64,000 nt of DNA from Streptomyces sp. TS71-3 (GCF_018327685.1 NZ_BNEL01000001.1:4216001-4280000), one strand, 5' to 3'; positions 42,107 through 50,675 are shown, counted from the stretch's first letter. A program made the numbers and translations. Notes: generated by a model from the letters alone, not told the origin.

Positions 42107-43287
42107 CACACCGTCTCCTTCGCGGTACCGGCTGCGGCTGCGGCATCGGCTGTGGCGGCGGGGGCCGCATCGGTATCGGTTGCGGCGGCGGAGACCGCAT
42201 CGGCGTCAGCATCCGCATCGGCTTCGGCGGCGGAGACCGCGTCAGCGTCCGCGTCCGCGTCCGCATCGGCTTCGGCGGCCGGGTCCGCCACCGTGTGGGC
42301 CGGGCTCCCGGCCGGGCGCTGCCCGGCGGACGGCACGGCGCCGTCCGTGCCGCTCCCGCCGGAGGAGGTGAGCGCGAGGAACGCGGTTTCCAGGGAGGCG
42401 GCGGTGACCTCCAGACCGCGTATCGCGCCCCGTTCGGCCAGTGCGATCACCGTGGCGTCGGAGTCGTCGGAGCGCAGGTGCGCCCGCCCGTCGCGGACCT
42501 CCGAGGCCGTCACGCCGGGCAGCTCCGCCAGGCCCTCGGTGCCGGCGCCCGCCAGGTCGAACGAGACGAGGTTGCCGCCCGCGGCCCGCTTCAGCTCCTC
42601 GCCGGAGCCGTCCGCCACGATCCGGCCGTGGTCGATGACCACGATCCGGTCGGCGTGCTCGTCGGCCTCCTCCAGGTAGTGCGTGGAGAAGAGCACGGTG
42701 TGGCCGCGCCGCGCGTAGGCCCGCATCGACGTCCAGAACGCCCGCCTGGCCTCCACGTCCAGTGCGGCCGTCGGCTCGTCGAGCACGATCAGCGCGGGAT
42801 CGCCGACCAGGGCCACGGCGAACCTGACCCGCTGCGTCTGTCCCCCCGACAGCCGGTCCACGCGCCGCCCGGCCAGCTCGGTGATGCCCGCGAGCCCCAG
42901 GGCCTCGGCGACGGGCATCGGCGCCGGGTACTGCCGGCCGACGAAGGTGAGCAGCTCCCGGACGGTGACCCGGCGCACCGGCCGCCCGTCCTGGAGCATC
43001 GCCCCCACCAGCCCGGACTGCACGGCGCGCTCGGGCCGATCGCCGAAGAGAAGCACGGTGCCCGTGTCAGGGTCGTTCAGCCCGAGCAGCAGCGAGATGG
43101 CGGTGGACTTGCCGGCGCCGTTGCGGCCGAGCAGTGCCACGGTCTCGCCGCGTCCGATCTCCAGGTCGATGCCGTCGACCGCCCGTATGGCGCCGAAGGT
43201 CTTGACCGCCCCCGTGAAGGACACCGCGGGAGCCGCGCCTCGGGAGGCGGCGGCGCCGGCGGTGCCTGATGTCGTCATCATGCCCAT
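42106..43287 (-). CDS. DrrA-type ABC transporter ATPase with Asp/Ala tail
   Basis: A 393-residue ATPase. Three ATGs (43278, 43281, 43287) lack a ribosome site, and TACAGT lies just upstream, so it may be leaderless. Walker A LLGRNGAGKST (about 53-62), Q loop LQDGRPVRRV, signature RLSGGQTQRVRF, Walker B LIVLDEPTAALD, H-loop FSTHYLEEADEHADR. The C-terminal DUF4162-type domain (GGNLVSFDLAGAG) ends in a low-complexity tail of ADADAD and AEAD repeats not seen in ordinary DrrA. It powers the coupled permease. Confidence 0.85.
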   Translation of the reverse strand: MGMMTTSGTAGAAASRGAAPAVSFTGAVKTFGAIRAVDGIDLEIGRGETVALLGRNGAGKSTAISLLLGLNDPDTGTVLLFGDRPERAVQSGLVGAMLQDGRPVRRVTVRELLTFVGRQYPAPMPVAEALGLAGITELAGRRVDRLSGGQTQRVRFAVALVGDPALIVLDEPTAALDVEARRAFWTSMRAYARRGHTVLFSTHYLEEADEHADRIVVIDHGRIVADGSGEELKRAAGGNLVSFDLAGAGTEGLAELPGVTASEVRDGRAHLRSDDSDATVIALAERGAIRGLEVTAASLETAFLALTSSGGSGTDGAVPSAGQRPAGSPAHTVADPAAEADADADADADAVSAAEADADADADAVSAAATDTDAAPAATADAAAAAGTAKETV

Positions 43288-43342
43288 GACTGTAGAAAGC
43301 GGGTGCCGGCGTCGAGTAGATGCGCACGTACCGATTCCCATA

Positions 43343-43354
43343 GGACAAATGTCC
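43343..43354. promoter_or_regulatory. Inverted repeat GGACA-AA-TGTCC before the ABC operon
   Basis: Perfect 5-bp arms with a 2-base spacer, 56 bases upstream of the ATPase start. It is a candidate binding site for the locus's own response regulator; the match to a known regulator is not checked. Confidence 0.4.
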
Positions 43355-43392
43355 CGGGTCCGGGAGCGGGGGACGGAGGGCGGAAAACGCGG

Positions 43393-43424
43393 AGGCCCGG
43401 CACCATCTGCATGGTGCCGGGCCT
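43393..43424 (-). terminator. 14-bp stem terminator after the small minus-strand gene
   Basis: AGGCCCGGCACCAT and its exact complement (43393-43406, 43411-43424) with a 4-base loop lie 20 bases after the stop of the 58-residue gene. Confidence 0.8.
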
Positions 43425-43443
43425 TCGCTGCCGTGGGCGGAGG

Positions 43444-43620
43444 TCAGGCCGCGTTGGCCGTGTCCTCCTGGCCGGACTGCTTGCGGTGACGGCCGTGGGG
43501 GGCCGCCTCCTCGTCGTGTGCGGACACCTGGCCGCGATGCCTGCCCGGCCCGGTGGGCTGGTCGGCTTCGCGGGGCCAGGCCGTCGGCCGGGAAGTGGCG
43601 TCCGTACTGGCTTCGGTCAT
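43444..43620 (-). CDS. 58-residue hydrophilic protein (too short for usual ORF filters)
   Basis: The minus strand reads an ATG at 43620 through TGA at 43444 with the translation MTEASTDATSRPTAW...HGRHRKQSGQEDTANAA: a charged His/Arg/Asp/Glu-rich, highly hydrophilic protein. A GGGGTGA element lies about 10 bases upstream, and a strong terminator follows 20 bases after the stop. The third-position GC is high. Small hydrophilic proteins of this sort are common in Streptomyces; its role is not known. Confidence 0.6.
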   Translation of the reverse strand: MTEASTDATSRPTAWPREADQPTGPGRHRGQVSAHDEEAAPHGRHRKQSGQEDTANAA

Positions 43621-43667
43621 CGGAAGGTCACCCCGTCACAAGATCCTTACGGTGTAGCCGGAAGAGT

Positions 43668-45488
43668 CTAACCAGCGGCTCTCCGGCCGAGAGAAGGGGC
43701 CTCCCCCAAAGGGGTTCCTTGCCGGGCATACTGCGGGCCACTTTGCAAGGGGGCCTCCTGCAACGGGACCGGACGGAACGCGCCGCGCGGGCTCGGCACG
43801 CCCCCGGGCACGCCCAGCCGGTTCCGCTCCGGGGGCGCGGCCGCATCCGCCGTGCCGCCCGGAACGTCGCGGTACACCGGACGCGGTCCGATCCCGCCTG
43901 CCAGCGGTCCGCCCCCGCCCGCCAGCGGTCCGCCCCCGCTTGCGAGCGATCCGACTCCATCGGGCAGCGGTCCGCGCCCGACTGACGGAGCGCCTGGGAG
44001 CGTGCCGGTTCCGTCCGGCACCGGCTCGCCCCGACCCGCCAGTGGCCTGCGCGCACCCGCCGGCGGCCTGCTCGGAGCCGGGAGCGGCCCGCTCCCGGCC
44101 GCCGGCCGTCCCCCGCCGAACCGCGGTCCGGGCAGCGCCCCGGGGACGGCGCCGGGTACCGCGGCCGGCCTGGCGCCGTCCGGCGCCGATGCCGGGACGG
44201 CCCGTACCCACGCGCCGGCCACGGCCCGCGCGCCCGTCCTGGTGTCGGCCGCCGTGCCGCGTGCCGTGCGGGACGGCGGCCGGCCCGGGCCGGGGCCCGG
44301 CGGGGGAGCGGGGAGCCGCGCGAGGCCGCACGGCACCGTGCCCGTGGCATACGGCAGGTGCAGCATGCCCTCGCGGGTCCAGGCCCCGCATCCGGTCAGC
44401 CAGCCCTCGGGGGCCGGGACGTGGTGCAGGGTGCGCTCCCCGGGGCGCCACATGCCGAGCCAGGTGCCCGCGGCCCCGTCGATGCGCAGCGCGACGGCGC
44501 ACCGCTCCGGGGTCAGCGCGAGACCGGGCTGGATGGCGAACGGCGTGATCGCGCAGTCCGGCAGCCGCAGGCACTCGGGGAAGCGCACCGGGAGCGTGCC
44601 GCCCAGCACTCCCCAGGCCAGCCGCTCGTGGCCCGGCGACGGCGCGTCCGAGCGGATCAGCAGCAGGCCGCTGTCCGGGTCGGCGAGCAGCAGCCGGTCG
44701 GTGCTGCCCTCGGTGATCTCCAGCAGCGGCGACACCTCGCCGCCGCGCCTGAGGTCCACCGTCACGGTCTTGGTCCGCCCCTCGTGCTCCTGGTCGACGG
44801 CGAGCAGCCGGCCGGTGCGCTCCAGCCAGGCACCGCCCGTGCACCGGCCGGGCAGTTCGGCGACCGCCCGAGGCGAGGAGAAGCCGCCCGCGACCAGCCA
44901 GACCGCCGTCGAGCGCGCCCCGACGGCCAGCGCGTACGCGCGCCGCCCGCCGGGCGGCGGCGGCAGCAGCCGTACCGCGGCGCAGCCCAGGTCCCCGGGA
45001 GCGTCCGGGGCCACCGGGCAGTCCATCGAGCCCAGCGGGATCTCGCGCGTGCCGGGGCTGGTGGGATGCAGCAGGGCGAAGACGTGCCGGTGGCCGTGGG
45101 TGCGGTGGATGAGCACCCGTCCGTCCCCCATGGGCAGCACCTCGCTGGTCTGCTGCTCGGGCCTGCGGGCGGGCAGCGCCACCCGGTACGGCTCGGGGCC
45201 GTCCAGTGTCCAGCGCTCCGGGAACCACTGCGGTCCGCTCCCGCTGCCGGGCGCGCCCGCACCGGGCGCCCGCCCGTCCGGCGCGAGCGCGCTCGGGCGC
45301 CGCTCCGGTCCGCCGCGCGTGTATCCGTCCCGCGCGACCTCGATCCGCTGGAAGCCGTCCCGTACGGGACCGCCCCGTACGAGCCGCGCCGCGTAGGTCC
45401 CGTCCGCGGAGAGCGTGCACTCCACGGACGGCCGGCGGAACGGTTTGTCGTCGCTCCCGGCCGAGGCCTCGGTGGCACAGATAGTCAT
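43668..45488 (-). CDS. Beta-propeller-like protein with low-complexity C-terminal half
   Basis: A 606-residue protein; the very good GGAGGTGA site lies 8 bases before the ATG at 45488. The first 400 residues have repeating beta segments (VLIHRTHGHRHVFALLHP, GGAWLERTGRLLAVDQEHEGRTKTVTVDL, GLLLIRSDAPSPGHERLAWGVLGGTLPVRFPE, MLHLPYATGTVPCGLARLP), as in TolB/WD40-like propellers, though no family match is certain. The rest is Gly/Pro/Ala-rich with GPLxGG repeats and no domain. No signal peptide. It may be a cytoplasmic binding platform. Confidence 0.55.
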   Translation of the reverse strand: MTICATEASAGSDDKPFRRPSVECTLSADGTYAARLVRGGPVRDGFQRIEVARDGYTRGGPERRPSALAPDGRAPGAGAPGSGSGPQWFPERWTLDGPEPYRVALPARRPEQQTSEVLPMGDGRVLIHRTHGHRHVFALLHPTSPGTREIPLGSMDCPVAPDAPGDLGCAAVRLLPPPPGGRRAYALAVGARSTAVWLVAGGFSSPRAVAELPGRCTGGAWLERTGRLLAVDQEHEGRTKTVTVDLRRGGEVSPLLEITEGSTDRLLLADPDSGLLLIRSDAPSPGHERLAWGVLGGTLPVRFPECLRLPDCAITPFAIQPGLALTPERCAVALRIDGAAGTWLGMWRPGERTLHHVPAPEGWLTGCGAWTREGMLHLPYATGTVPCGLARLPAPPPGPGPGRPPSRTARGTAADTRTGARAVAGAWVRAVPASAPDGARPAAVPGAVPGALPGPRFGGGRPAAGSGPLPAPSRPPAGARRPLAGRGEPVPDGTGTLPGAPSVGRGPLPDGVGSLASGGGPLAGGGGPLAGGIGPRPVYRDVPGGTADAAAPPERNRLGVPGGVPSPRGAFRPVPLQEAPLQSGPQYARQGTPLGEAPSLGRRAAG

Positions 45489-45715
45489 TGCTCGGTCACC
45501 TCCGGTGACAGAAGCTACGTTTTTCTCGCCGCCGCCGGGCCGCTCGACCGAGGTCCTTTCACACGGACGGGTGGGAGTCTCATGTTTCCTGGGCAAAGGC
45601 CCTCATTCCTGTGCTGCACGACGCCCCGGTCCTCGGGCCGGAGCGCGGCGGGGCCGGGTGCGGGCTCGGGAGCGGGCGCGCGGGCGGCCCCGGAACGCGG
45701 GGAACCGCGGACGGT

Positions 45716-45743
45716 TTGGCCCTCTCCACCGGCCAGGTAGCCT
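45716..45743 (+). promoter_or_regulatory. Leaderless promoter of the Nif3 operon
   Basis: TTGGCC (45716-45721) and TAGCCT (45738-45743), 16 bases apart, end 7 bases before the GTG at 45751, placing the transcription start on the start codon. No Shine-Dalgarno is present, consistent with a leaderless message. Confidence 0.65.
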
Positions 45744-45750
45744 TTCCCCC

Positions 45751-46662
45751 GTGCCCCGTCTGTCTGAAGTCCTCACCGCCCTCGACACGCTCTGGCCACC
45801 GGAGCACGCGGAGAAGTGGGACGCGGTCGGCACGGTCTGCGGCGACCCGGCCGCACGCGTCGAGCGGGTGCTGTTCGCCGTCGACCCCGTGCAGGAGATC
45901 GCCGACGAGGCGATCCGGCTCGGCGCCGACCTGCTCGTCACGCACCACCCCCTCTACCTGCGCGGCACGAGCACCGTGTACGCGGGCACGTTCAAGGGCC
46001 GTGTCGTGCACACCCTGATCAAGAACGACATCGCCCTGCACGTCGCCCACACCAACGCCGACCACGTCGATCCGGGCGTCTCGGACGCCCTCGCGGGCGC
46101 CCTCGGGCTGCGGATCACCGGCCCCCTGGTGCCCGCCCCCACCGACCCGGGCGGGCGCCGCGGCCTCGGCCGGATCTGCGAGCCGGACACCGCGCTGACC
46201 GTGCGCGAACTGGCCGCGCTCGCCGCGGAACGGCTGCCCGCCACGGCCCAGGGCATCCGCGTCGCCGGCGACCCGGACGCCCCGGTGCGGTCGGTCGCGG
46301 TCTGCGGCGGCTCGGGCGACGGCCTCTTCGACGAGGTACGGGCCGCGGGCGTGGACGCCTACCTCACCGCGGACCTGCGCCACCATCCCGCCTCCGAGGC
46401 CCGCGAGCAGGGCCCGCCCGCGCTGCTCGACGCCGCGCACTGGGCCACCGAGTGGCCGTGGTGCCAGGTGGCCGCCGCCCAGCTCGACACGGTCTCCGAG
46501 CAGCGGGGCTGGGGTCTGCGCACGCACGTCTCGACCACCGTCACCGATCCCTGGACCGCGCACGCCGCGCAGGCGGGCGCCGCGCCCGGGGAAACCGTCC
46601 CTGTCCCCGGCGCGGCCTCTGCCGCCGCCGCTTCCGACGATGCATCTGGAGCCCCCAACTGA
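45751..46662 (+). CDS. Nif3-like dinuclear metal-centre protein
   Basis: A 303-residue cytoplasmic protein starting with GTG 7 bases after a -10 box (leaderless). It has the Nif3/GTP-cyclohydrolase-like motifs: EKWDAVGTVCGDP, LLVTHHPLYLRG with the metal-binding His pair, VAHTNADHVDPGVSDALAGALGL, and the C-terminal TADLRHHPASEAREQ and AHWATEWPW metal motifs. Nif3 proteins form hexamers with two metal ions; their substrate is unknown in bacteria. First gene of an operon with a zinc-ribbon protein and an RNase H/phosphatase. Confidence 0.85.
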   Translation: MPRLSEVLTALDTLWPPEHAEKWDAVGTVCGDPAARVERVLFAVDPVQEIADEAIRLGADLLVTHHPLYLRGTSTVYAGTFKGRVVHTLIKNDIALHVAHTNADHVDPGVSDALAGALGLRITGPLVPAPTDPGGRRGLGRICEPDTALTVRELAALAAERLPATAQGIRVAGDPDAPVRSVAVCGGSGDGLFDEVRAAGVDAYLTADLRHHPASEAREQGPPALLDAAHWATEWPWCQVAAAQLDTVSEQRGWGLRTHVSTTVTDPWTAHAAQAGAAPGETVPVPGAASAAAASDDASGAPN

Positions 46663-47402
46663 AAGCCGAGCCAGCCGACCAGAAGCGACTCCTCGACGTC
46701 CAGGCGCTCGACGTGCGCCTCCAGCAACTGGCCCACCGGCGAAGGTCGCTGCCCGAGCTCGAAGAGCTCCAGACGCTGCAGAAGGACCTCGCGCAGGTGC
46801 GCGACCTGCTGATCGCGGCGCAGACCGAGGAGAGCGACTGCGCCCGCGAGCAGACCAAGGCCGAGCAGGATGTCGACCAGGTGCGCCAGCGCGCCGTCCG
46901 GGACCAGCAGCGGCTGGACTCCGGCGTGGTCACCTCCCCGAAGGACCTGGAGAACCTCCAGCACGAGATCGCCTCGCTCGCCAAGCGGCAGGGCGACCTG
47001 GAGGACGTCGTCCTGGACGTCATGGAGCGCCGCGAGTCCGCGCAGGCCAGGGTCGTCGAGCTGACCGACCGCGTCTCCTCGGTGGAGGCCAGGATCGACG
47101 AGGCGACCGCCCGCCGCGACAGCGCCCAGCAGGAGCTGGACACCGAGGCCGGCTCCGTCACCAAGGAGCGCGAGGTGGTGGCCGGCTCCGTCCCCGCCGA
47201 CCTGCTGACCCTCTACGACAAGCTGCGCGAGCAGCAGGGCGGCATCGGCGCGGCCAAGCTGTACCAGCGGCGCTGCGAGGGCTGCCGCCTGGAGCTGAAC
47301 ATCACGGAGATGAACGACGTGCGGGCCGCGGCCCCGGACGCGGTGCTGCGGTGCGAGAACTGCCGCCGCATCCTGGTCCGCACCGCAGAGTCCGGCCTCT
47401 GA
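46659..47402 (+). CDS. HP0958/zf-RING_7 zinc-ribbon coiled-coil protein (probable CTG start)
   Basis: A 247-residue protein. No ATG or GTG fits; the CTG at 46659 (GGAG 7 bases upstream, CTGA overlap with the Nif3 stop) gives an N-terminus like related proteins (xxAxPADQxRLLDVQALD). A long two-strand coiled coil (about 15-180, EQTKAEQDVDQVRQRAVRDQQ) is followed by a C4 zinc ribbon: RCEGC...LRCENC. The family binds RNA or protein partners as an adaptor. It is the middle gene of a housekeeping operon. Confidence 0.8.
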   Translation: MKAEPADQKRLLDVQALDVRLQQLAHRRRSLPELEELQTLQKDLAQVRDLLIAAQTEESDCAREQTKAEQDVDQVRQRAVRDQQRLDSGVVTSPKDLENLQHEIASLAKRQGDLEDVVLDVMERRESAQARVVELTDRVSSVEARIDEATARRDSAQQELDTEAGSVTKEREVVAGSVPADLLTLYDKLREQQGGIGAAKLYQRRCEGCRLELNITEMNDVRAAAPDAVLRCENCRRILVRTAESGL

Positions 47403-47437
47403 CCCGCCTCACGTCCGCCGCCGGCGACCACCCCCAA

Positions 47438-47460
47438 CGGTGCGGGCCCCGCCCGCACCG
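47438..47460 (+). terminator. Hairpin between zinc-ribbon and RNase H genes
   Basis: CGGTGCGGGC (47438-47447) pairs with GCCCGCACCG (47451-47460), 3-base loop. It may attenuate transcription into the RNase H gene. Confidence 0.45.
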
Positions 47461-47487
47461 GTCGAACTTCAGGCTGGAGTCCTGATC

Positions 47488-48897
47488 ATGCGCGAGTTCA
47501 TCGTCGAGGCCGACGGCGGTTCCCGGGGCAACCCCGGGCCCGCCGGATACGGTGCCGTGGTCGTGGACGCGGCCACCGGCGACATCCTGACCGAGACCGC
47601 CGAGTACATCGGGGTGGCCACCAACAACGTCGCCGAGTACCGGGGGTTGCTCGCCGGGCTCCAGGCCGCCCACGCCATCGACCCCGGAGCGCGGGTGCAC
47701 GTGCGGATGGACTCGAAACTGGTCGTCGAGCAGATGTCGGGCCGCTGGAAGATCAAGCACCCCGACATGAGGCCGCTCGCGACCCGCGCGGCAGCGGTGT
47801 TCCCGGCCGGCCAGGTGAGCTACGAGTGGATGCCGCGGGAGCGGAACAAGCACGCGGACCGGCTGGCCAACGAGGCCATGGACGCGGGCAAGCAGGGAAA
47901 GGCGTGGGCCCCCAGGGCCGCGTCGACGCCGTCCCGGGCGGCCAAGCCCCGTGAGGCCGCCCCCGGTGACGCGTCGGCTGGGGCGGCGCGGGCGCGTGCC
48001 GCCATCTCGTCGACCCGCACCTCGGCCCGCCGGACCGAACGCCCTTCTGACGGAGGCTCGGCCTCCGGCCGCGCGCCCGGCACCCCGCCCGCAGGTTTGC
48101 GCGGCTCGGTGGAGTCCGACCCGATAGCCGAGGCCGCGGTCGGGGCACGGACCACGCCGGGGGCCCCGGCCGCCGCTTCCGACGAGCGCGCCGCACGCAG
48201 TGTCGCGGAGGCCGGCCGGGATACCGCCGAACCGGCGGCCACGCCCTCCGTGGGATGGGGGCCCGCGGACCTCGGCGCACCGGCCACCTTCGTGCTGCTG
48301 CGGCACGGCGAGACCCACCTGACCCCCCAGAAGCGCTTCTCCGGCAGCACCGGAACCGACCCGTCGCTGTCACCCGTGGGCCGGGAGCAGGCGGAGCGCG
48401 CCGCCGCGGCGCTGGCCGCCCGCGGCACCATCCAGGCCATCGTCAGCTCCCCCATGACGCGGTGCCGCGAGACCGCCGCCGCCGTCGCGGCCCGTCTTGA
48501 CCTGCCGGTCACCGTCGAGGAGGGCCTGCGCGAGACGGACTTCGCCGACTGGGAGGGCCTGACGTTCGCCGAGGTCCGCGAGCGCCACCCCGCCGACCTG
48601 GACGCGTGGCTCGCCTCGCCCGCCGCGGCCCCGAGCGGCGGCGGCGAGAGCTTCGAGGCCGTCGCCCTGCGGGTCGCCGCGGCCCGCGACAAGCTGGTCG
48701 CCGCCTACGCGGGCCGCACCGTGCTGCTGGTCAGCCACGTCACCCCGGTGAAGACCCTGGTACGGCTCGCCCTCGGCGCCCCGTCCGAGTCGGTGTTCCG
48801 CATGGAACTCTCCCCGGCCTCGCTGTCCGCCGTCGCCTACTACACGGACGGAAACGCCAGCATGCGGCTGTTCAACGACACCTCCCACCTGCGCTGA
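47488..48897 (+). CDS. Bifunctional RNase H / histidine phosphatase
   Basis: A 469-residue two-domain protein; GGAG lies 8 bases before the ATG. The N-terminal RNase HI domain has the catalytic D-E-D-D set: D9 in EADGGSRGNPG, E in NNVAEYRGL, D in RMDSKLV and D in NKHADRLAN. A 130-residue Ala/Arg/Ser linker follows. The C-terminal domain is a phosphoglycerate-mutase-type histidine phosphatase with LLRHGETHLTPQKRFSGS, the ETDFADWEGLTF loop and LLVSHVTP. The same fusion exists in mycobacteria (Rv2228c), where it removes RNA from RNA:DNA hybrids and has cobalamin-phosphate/acid phosphatase activity. The phosphatase may act in CobC-type B12 synthesis; inference. Confidence 0.9.
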   Translation: MREFIVEADGGSRGNPGPAGYGAVVVDAATGDILTETAEYIGVATNNVAEYRGLLAGLQAAHAIDPGARVHVRMDSKLVVEQMSGRWKIKHPDMRPLATRAAAVFPAGQVSYEWMPRERNKHADRLANEAMDAGKQGKAWAPRAASTPSRAAKPREAAPGDASAGAARARAAISSTRTSARRTERPSDGGSASGRAPGTPPAGLRGSVESDPIAEAAVGARTTPGAPAAASDERAARSVAEAGRDTAEPAATPSVGWGPADLGAPATFVLLRHGETHLTPQKRFSGSTGTDPSLSPVGREQAERAAAALAARGTIQAIVSSPMTRCRETAAAVAARLDLPVTVEEGLRETDFADWEGLTFAEVRERHPADLDAWLASPAAAPSGGGESFEAVALRVAAARDKLVAAYAGRTVLLVSHVTPVKTLVRLALGAPSESVFRMELSPASLSAVAYYTDGNASMRLFNDTSHLR

Positions 48898-48999
48898 GGG
48901 CCGCCGGGCGCGTTCGGGGGTATCGGCCACCGGCCGGCCGCGGGGCGCCGGGCGCGGGCCCTGGCGGCGGGGCGGCCGGTTCGGGCCGCGGCCGGGCGG

Positions 49000-49632
49000 C
49001 TATGCGGGCGCGCGGTCCGCGAGGATCTCCCGCAGCTCCGCCAGTGACCCGCGGAAGAGCCGCAGCAGATCCTGCTCGTCCGTCCCGCCCGCCGGCCGCG
49101 CGTCGCCTGCTGTGTCCGCCTCGCCTGACTCGGCGGGCCCGGCGGCGACCCAGCGCGCGTAGGCGACCTTGAAGGCCGCCATTCCCACTTCGGCGGCCAG
49201 GCTGGCGGCCGGCTCCGGGGTGCCGCGTTCGCGCAGCGTGGCGGCCATCCCCGAGGCGAAGACGTCCAGCTTGACGAGCTCGCGTTCGCGCAGCTCCGTG
49301 CTGGACGAGACGATGGCGTGCCGCTGCCGGACGCGCTCGGGGTCCTCCTGGAAGAAGGCGCCGAAGGACTCCAGCGCCGCACCCACCGCGTCCATCGGGG
49401 ACGCCGAGGCCGGTGACTCGGCGATGGTGCGCGTGAGCAGGTCCCGGGCCATGTCGGTTCCGTAGAACAGCACTTCGCGCTTGTCGGTGAAGTGCCGGAA
49501 GAAGGTCCGCTCGGTCAGCCCCGCCGCCTCGGCGATCTCGGCGACCGTGGTCCGCTCGAAACCCTGCTCCGCGTAGAGCTTCAGGGCCGCCTCCGCCAGC
49601 CGGCCTCGCGCGTTCGGCTCCCATCTGCCCAT
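49000..49632 (-). CDS. TetR-family regulator, divergent from an epimerase
   Basis: A 210-residue regulator. The ATG at 49632 has no Shine-Dalgarno but TATGAT lies 6 bases upstream, so the mRNA is likely leaderless. The N-terminal helix-turn-helix is LAEAALKLYAEQGFERTTVAEIAEAAGLTERTFFRHFTDKREVLFYG; the C-terminal ligand domain carries QRHAIVSSSTELRERELVKL. Three operator copies cover both its own promoter and that of the divergent NAD-epimerase gene, so it should repress both and release on an aldehyde- or drug-like ligand. Confidence 0.85.
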   Translation of the reverse strand: MGRWEPNARGRLAEAALKLYAEQGFERTTVAEIAEAAGLTERTFFRHFTDKREVLFYGTDMARDLLTRTIAESPASASPMDAVGAALESFGAFFQEDPERVRQRHAIVSSSTELRERELVKLDVFASGMAATLRERGTPEPAASLAAEVGMAAFKVAYARWVAAGPAESGEADTAGDARPAGGTDEQDLLRLFRGSLAELREILADRAPA

Positions 49633-49646
49633 GACGCGATCATACG

Positions 49647-49731
49647 TGATGACGGTCACTGACATCATCATCCTTTGCTGATGACAGTCCCTGACATCAT
49701 CGCGCTATGCTGATGGCAGTTCCTGACATCA
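49647..49731. promoter_or_regulatory. Three operators at exact 32-bp spacing (TetR autoregulatory array)
   Basis: Three 21-base sites at 49647, 49679 and 49711 share TGATG...CTGACATCA with a partly palindromic centre. The 32-base period (three DNA turns) places all copies on one helix face. Copy 1 is next to the TetR start; copy 3 overlaps the GGGAGG ribosome site of the epimerase. Confidence 0.8.
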
Positions 49732-49742
49732 GGGAGGTTTCC

Positions 49743-50651
49743 ATGCGGATATTCGTCACGGGCGCGTCCGGCTGGGTCGGCTCGGCCGTCGTCCCCGAGC
49801 TCATCGGAGCGGGGCACGAGGTCCTGGGGCTGGCCAGGTCGGACGCGTCGGCCGGCACCGTCGCCGCGAGAGGGGCGGAGGTGGTCCGCGGCGGTCTCGA
49901 CGACCTGGACACCCTGCGCGCCGCCGCGACCGGGAGCGACGGGGTCGTCCACCTCGCGTTCGGCCACGACTTCTCACGGTTCGACGCCTCGGTGCAGGCG
50001 GATGCGCGCGCCGTCGAGACCCTCGGCGCGGCGCTGGAGGGCACCGGAAAGCCCCTGGCCGTCGCCTCGGGTACGCCCGCGCTTCCGGGCCGGGTCGCGA
50101 CCGAGCGCGACCATCCCGAGTACCCGCCGGGCTCTCCCGCGGCGGGGCGGGCCGCGAACGCCCGGGCGACCCTCGACCTCGCGTCGCGCGGCGTCCGCTC
50201 GTCCGTCGTGGGGCTGCCACGGACCGTGCACGGCGAAGGGGACAAGGGCTTCGTCGCCTGGCTCGTCGCGGGCGCACGGGAGAAGGGAGTGGCCGGTTAC
50301 GTCGGCGACGGCTCCAACCGCTGGCCCGCGGTGCACCTGTCGGACGCCGGCCGGCTGTTCCGGCTGGCCGTGGAGCAGGCCCCGGCGGGGTCGATGCTGC
50401 ACGCGGTCGGCGACGAGGGGGTGCCGATCCGCGACATCGCCGAGGTGGTCGGGCGTCACCTCGGCCTGCCGACGGCCGCCCGCCCCGCCGAGGAGTTCGG
50501 CTTCTTGGGCGGGATCCTCTCCCTCGACCAGCCGGCCTCCGCCGCGGTGACCGGTGAGCTGCTGGGCTGGCGCCCGGTCGGCCCCGGTCTCATCGAGGAC
50601 CTGGACAAGGGGCACTACTTCACGGGTGGCTCCGGGGCCGGTTCTCGCTGA
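49743..50651 (+). CDS. NAD-dependent epimerase/dehydratase (SDR extended) family protein
   Basis: A 302-residue enzyme; GGGAGG lies 5 bases before the ATG. The N-terminal dinucleotide loop VTGASGWVGSAVVPELI binds NAD(P); the Tyr of the usual YxxxK is not conserved at its place (VASGTPALPG) and the partner region reads AARPAEEFG, which is typical of the divergent SDR group often found next to TetR genes. The divergent TetR and its operator array indicate substrate-induced expression. Exact substrate unknown. Confidence 0.8.
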   Translation: MRIFVTGASGWVGSAVVPELIGAGHEVLGLARSDASAGTVAARGAEVVRGGLDDLDTLRAAATGSDGVVHLAFGHDFSRFDASVQADARAVETLGAALEGTGKPLAVASGTPALPGRVATERDHPEYPPGSPAAGRAANARATLDLASRGVRSSVVGLPRTVHGEGDKGFVAWLVAGAREKGVAGYVGDGSNRWPAVHLSDAGRLFRLAVEQAPAGSMLHAVGDEGVPIRDIAEVVGRHLGLPTAARPAEEFGFLGGILSLDQPASAAVTGELLGWRPVGPGLIEDLDKGHYFTGGSGAGSR

Positions 50652-50675
50652 TCCGGGTCTCACGGTCCGGTTCCT

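Noticed and set aside
45582..45740. 52-codon plus-strand frame (MFPGQRPSFLCC...) with GGGAG upstream
   Set aside because: Poor composition and antisense to the leader of the propeller gene; kept as doubtful only.
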